Assembly: GCA_018816945.1 (NCBI GenBank)
Contig: JAHIVC010000088.1
Location: 1-40,503, forward strand
Reading direction: 5' to 3'
DNA length: 40,503 nucleotides
Origin: Bacteroidota bacterium
GTDB lineage: Bacteria; Bacteroidota; Bacteroidia; Bacteroidales; GCA-2711565
Shown: positions 39,103-40,503 of the stretch, piece after piece
Numbering within the stretch: position 1 is the stretch's first letter
Layout of the letters: each line of letters opens with the position of its first letter
Program-made: the position numbers and the translations under genes
The notes under the pieces: model-generated
Databases searched by the model: none
What the model saw: the letters and a program-made list of their open reading frames with translations, nothing else
Told to the model about the DNA's origin: nothing

Positions 39103-40503
39103 TGGCCAGATGTTTTTTTATTTTCATTCTTTTTATTACTTGTGTAAATTATTTGTTTGGGCAAAGCCCTTTAATTAAAAATTATACAATTCGTGAAGGA
39201 ATGCCTACTAATACAATTTATTATTCCTTTCTAGATAGAGATAATTTTATTTGGTTCGCCACAGATGACGGAGTGGTCAGATTCGATGGTAAAGAATTTC
39301 TACATTTTAATGTCGATGATGGTTTGGATCAGAATGAAATTATCCGAATTAAACAGGATAAGTCAGGTAGGATTTGGTTCTTCAATCTATTTGGAACAGC
39401 TAATTATTATTATCAGAATAAACTTTACAGTAATAAAAATTCTGAGCTTTTAAAGAAGGTAGCGTTGCCATTTTTTATTCGTGATTTTTTCGAAGACAAT
39501 GACTCTACAATCTATCTATATGATAGTCAATATAATTTTTGTATTATCCATCCTAATCAAGATGTGTTAAAAATAAGTTTGTATAATGAGAATTTGACAG
39601 GAACAGACCTACTGCATTTCAATAAATCAGAAGAAGGAGAATTTCTGCTTTGGACTAACCAATATTTATTATCATTGGATAATTTTCATACTGATACTAA
39701 GCAAATAAAAAAGATTCAAAATACCAATAGATTATGTACTAATAAGGAGTATGAATATCTTTTGTTCAACGATGAAGAAGAATTAATACTGTTTAAGGAT
39801 ACAGAAATTCTGGAAAAAATTAATATCCATTTGGGGACGGTGAGAGTTGCTTCAGTGCTGATTGCAAAGAATGGAATAATATGGATTGCAACAATGGACA
39901 AAGGGGTGTTTTGTTTCAAAGATAAAGTGATGTTTGATCAAATAGATATTAAACAGGCGCAATCTATTATGGAGGATGCTGATGGAAATATTTGGATAAC
40001 CTCCATGAGTAATGGAGTTTATAAAATTATTACCGACTTTGACCTTATAAAATTTTACGGTAATTCTAATTTTGAAGGTAAGACCATCTCTATTTTAAGT
40101 AAAAGTGAGGATGAAGGGATGTGGGCCACGGATGGATTTTCATTTTTTTTATTAAAGAACAACATCATTTTTAAAAACACAAATTACCTTAATTTCAAAA
40201 ATATTGATTTCATCCGTCAGTTAAAAAATAAAACTTATGTATTTGCCAGTTTACACGAAGGCATATGTTTTTATTCGAATTTACTGCTTGACACTATAAA
40301 GCGAGAAGTTTTTTTTAATAGTGAAATGTTATATAAGGTAGAATCTGGAAAAGATATTATAATTAATAATGCTGAAAATAAATTAGCAAACAGATCAACT
40401 TATTCAATTACTGAATATAATCTATCTGCAGAAATAAAAGTGATGTTTACTTTAGATTTGGGAACCAGAGTATATTATCAATATTTTAATAAAGATGATG
40501 AAA
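39102..40503 (+). CDS. Two-component regulator propeller (Reg_prop) sensor, N-terminal part, partial
   Basis: A frame is open from GTG 39102 to the end of the window (467 codons so far). The GTG shares its G with the TAG of the LytTR gene (TAGTG). It gives a clear signal peptide 'MARCFFIFILFITCVNYLFG', cut before Gln-Ser. Then come Reg_prop-type blades: 'IREGMPTNTIYYSFLDRDN' with 'FIWFATDDGVVRFDG', 'IKQDKSGRIWF', 'LIAKNGIIWIATMDKGVF' and 'IMEDADGNIWITSMSNGVY'. In relatives the propeller is followed by a Y_Y_Y domain, a membrane span and a kinase; with a LytTR partner a LytS-like histidine kinase is likely, but it lies beyond the window. The ligand is unknown. Confidence 0.85.
   Translation, partial: MARCFFIFILFITCVNYLFGQSPLIKNYTIREGMPTNTIYYSFLDRDNFIWFATDDGVVRFDGKEFLHFNVDDGLDQNEIIRIKQDKSGRIWFFNLFGTANYYYQNKLYSNKNSELLKKVALPFFIRDFFEDNDSTIYLYDSQYNFCIIHPNQDVLKISLYNENLTGTDLLHFNKSEEGEFLLWTNQYLLSLDNFHTDTKQIKKIQNTNRLCTNKEYEYLLFNDEEELILFKDTEILEKINIHLGTVRVASVLIAKNGIIWIATMDKGVFCFKDKVMFDQIDIKQAQSIMEDADGNIWITSMSNGVYKIITDFDLIKFYGNSNFEGKTISILSKSEDEGMWATDGFSFFLLKNNIIFKNTNYLNFKNIDFIRQLKNKTYVFASLHEGICFYSNLLLDTIKREVFFNSEMLYKVESGKDIIINNAENKLANRSTYSITEYNLSAEIKVMFTLDLGTRVYYQYFNKDDE

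Noticed and set aside
1-40503. tRNA or rRNA genes
   Set aside because: No cloverleaf with a TTCGA-type loop and CCA/CC end, and no conserved rRNA segments, were recognised by eye. A tRNA scan would be decisive.

Overview
The window looks like chromosome of a member of the phylum Bacteroidota, probably in or near the Bacteroidales/Marinilabiliales. The DNA is AT-rich and recognisable Shine-Dalgarno sites are scarce. Many products carry signal peptides ending in an alanine or glycine before Gln (as in QAQ, NAQ, GYGQ), or a lipobox near residue 20. Several families are typical of that phylum: the rSAM/lipoprotein pair, a LytTR regulator beside a Reg_prop sensor, and M14/M16/S9 exported peptidases. 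This placement rests on reading, not on a search.

Region by region. (1) 1-138 is the right end of an IS3-like element that runs off the window. (2) 337-4214 is a DMSO-reductase-type operon: Tat-exported Mo-bisMGD catalytic subunit, four-cluster ferredoxin subunit and membrane anchor. (3) 4421-13696 holds exported hydrolases and one acyl-CoA dehydrogenase: isochorismatase-like hydrolase, a 1102-residue sortilin/BNR propeller protein, a GH29 fucosidase-like lipoprotein and a 5'-nucleotidase-like metallophosphatase. (4) 14379-18793 is a plus-strand pair, an LTA-synthase-like membrane sulfatase-fold enzyme followed by a DPP-IV-like S9 peptidase. (5) 19012-22613 is a minus-strand run: MscL, a PiT phosphate transporter behind a 46-bp perfect palindrome, two small exported proteins, a 60-residue membrane protein and a HEPN-like protein. 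(6) 23036-25641 is the most unusual locus: three tandem paralogous lipoproteins whose last stop codon overlaps the start of a radical SAM/SPASM protein. (7) 25751-36555 carries a DUF2200 protein, a RhuM-family remnant, a penicillin-acylase-family lipoprotein, two tandem M14 carboxypeptidases and an M16 peptidase. (8) 36681-38280 is a gene-poor tract with a 126-bp direct repeat, long hairpins and an RHS remnant. (9) 38308-40503 is a LytTR response regulator overlapping a truncated two-component-propeller sensor.

How the genes fit together: most loci make envelope or secreted hydrolases. The S9, M14 (two) and M16 enzymes and the penicillin-acylase-like enzyme would suit peptide and amide scavenging; GH29 and the nucleotidase would release sugar and nucleoside/phosphate; the DmsABC-like complex would serve anaerobic respiration. 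These are inferences from family membership. The strongest candidate for an undescribed system is the rSAM/three-lipoprotein operon, where a SPASM maturase appears translationally coupled to its likely lipoprotein substrates. Intergenic DNA is also rich in structure: four heptamer tandem families in a row, an octamer array, a 22-bp tandem array, MITE-like palindromic elements and a 40-bp motif found upstream of two genes. No rRNA, tRNA or CRISPR array was recognised.
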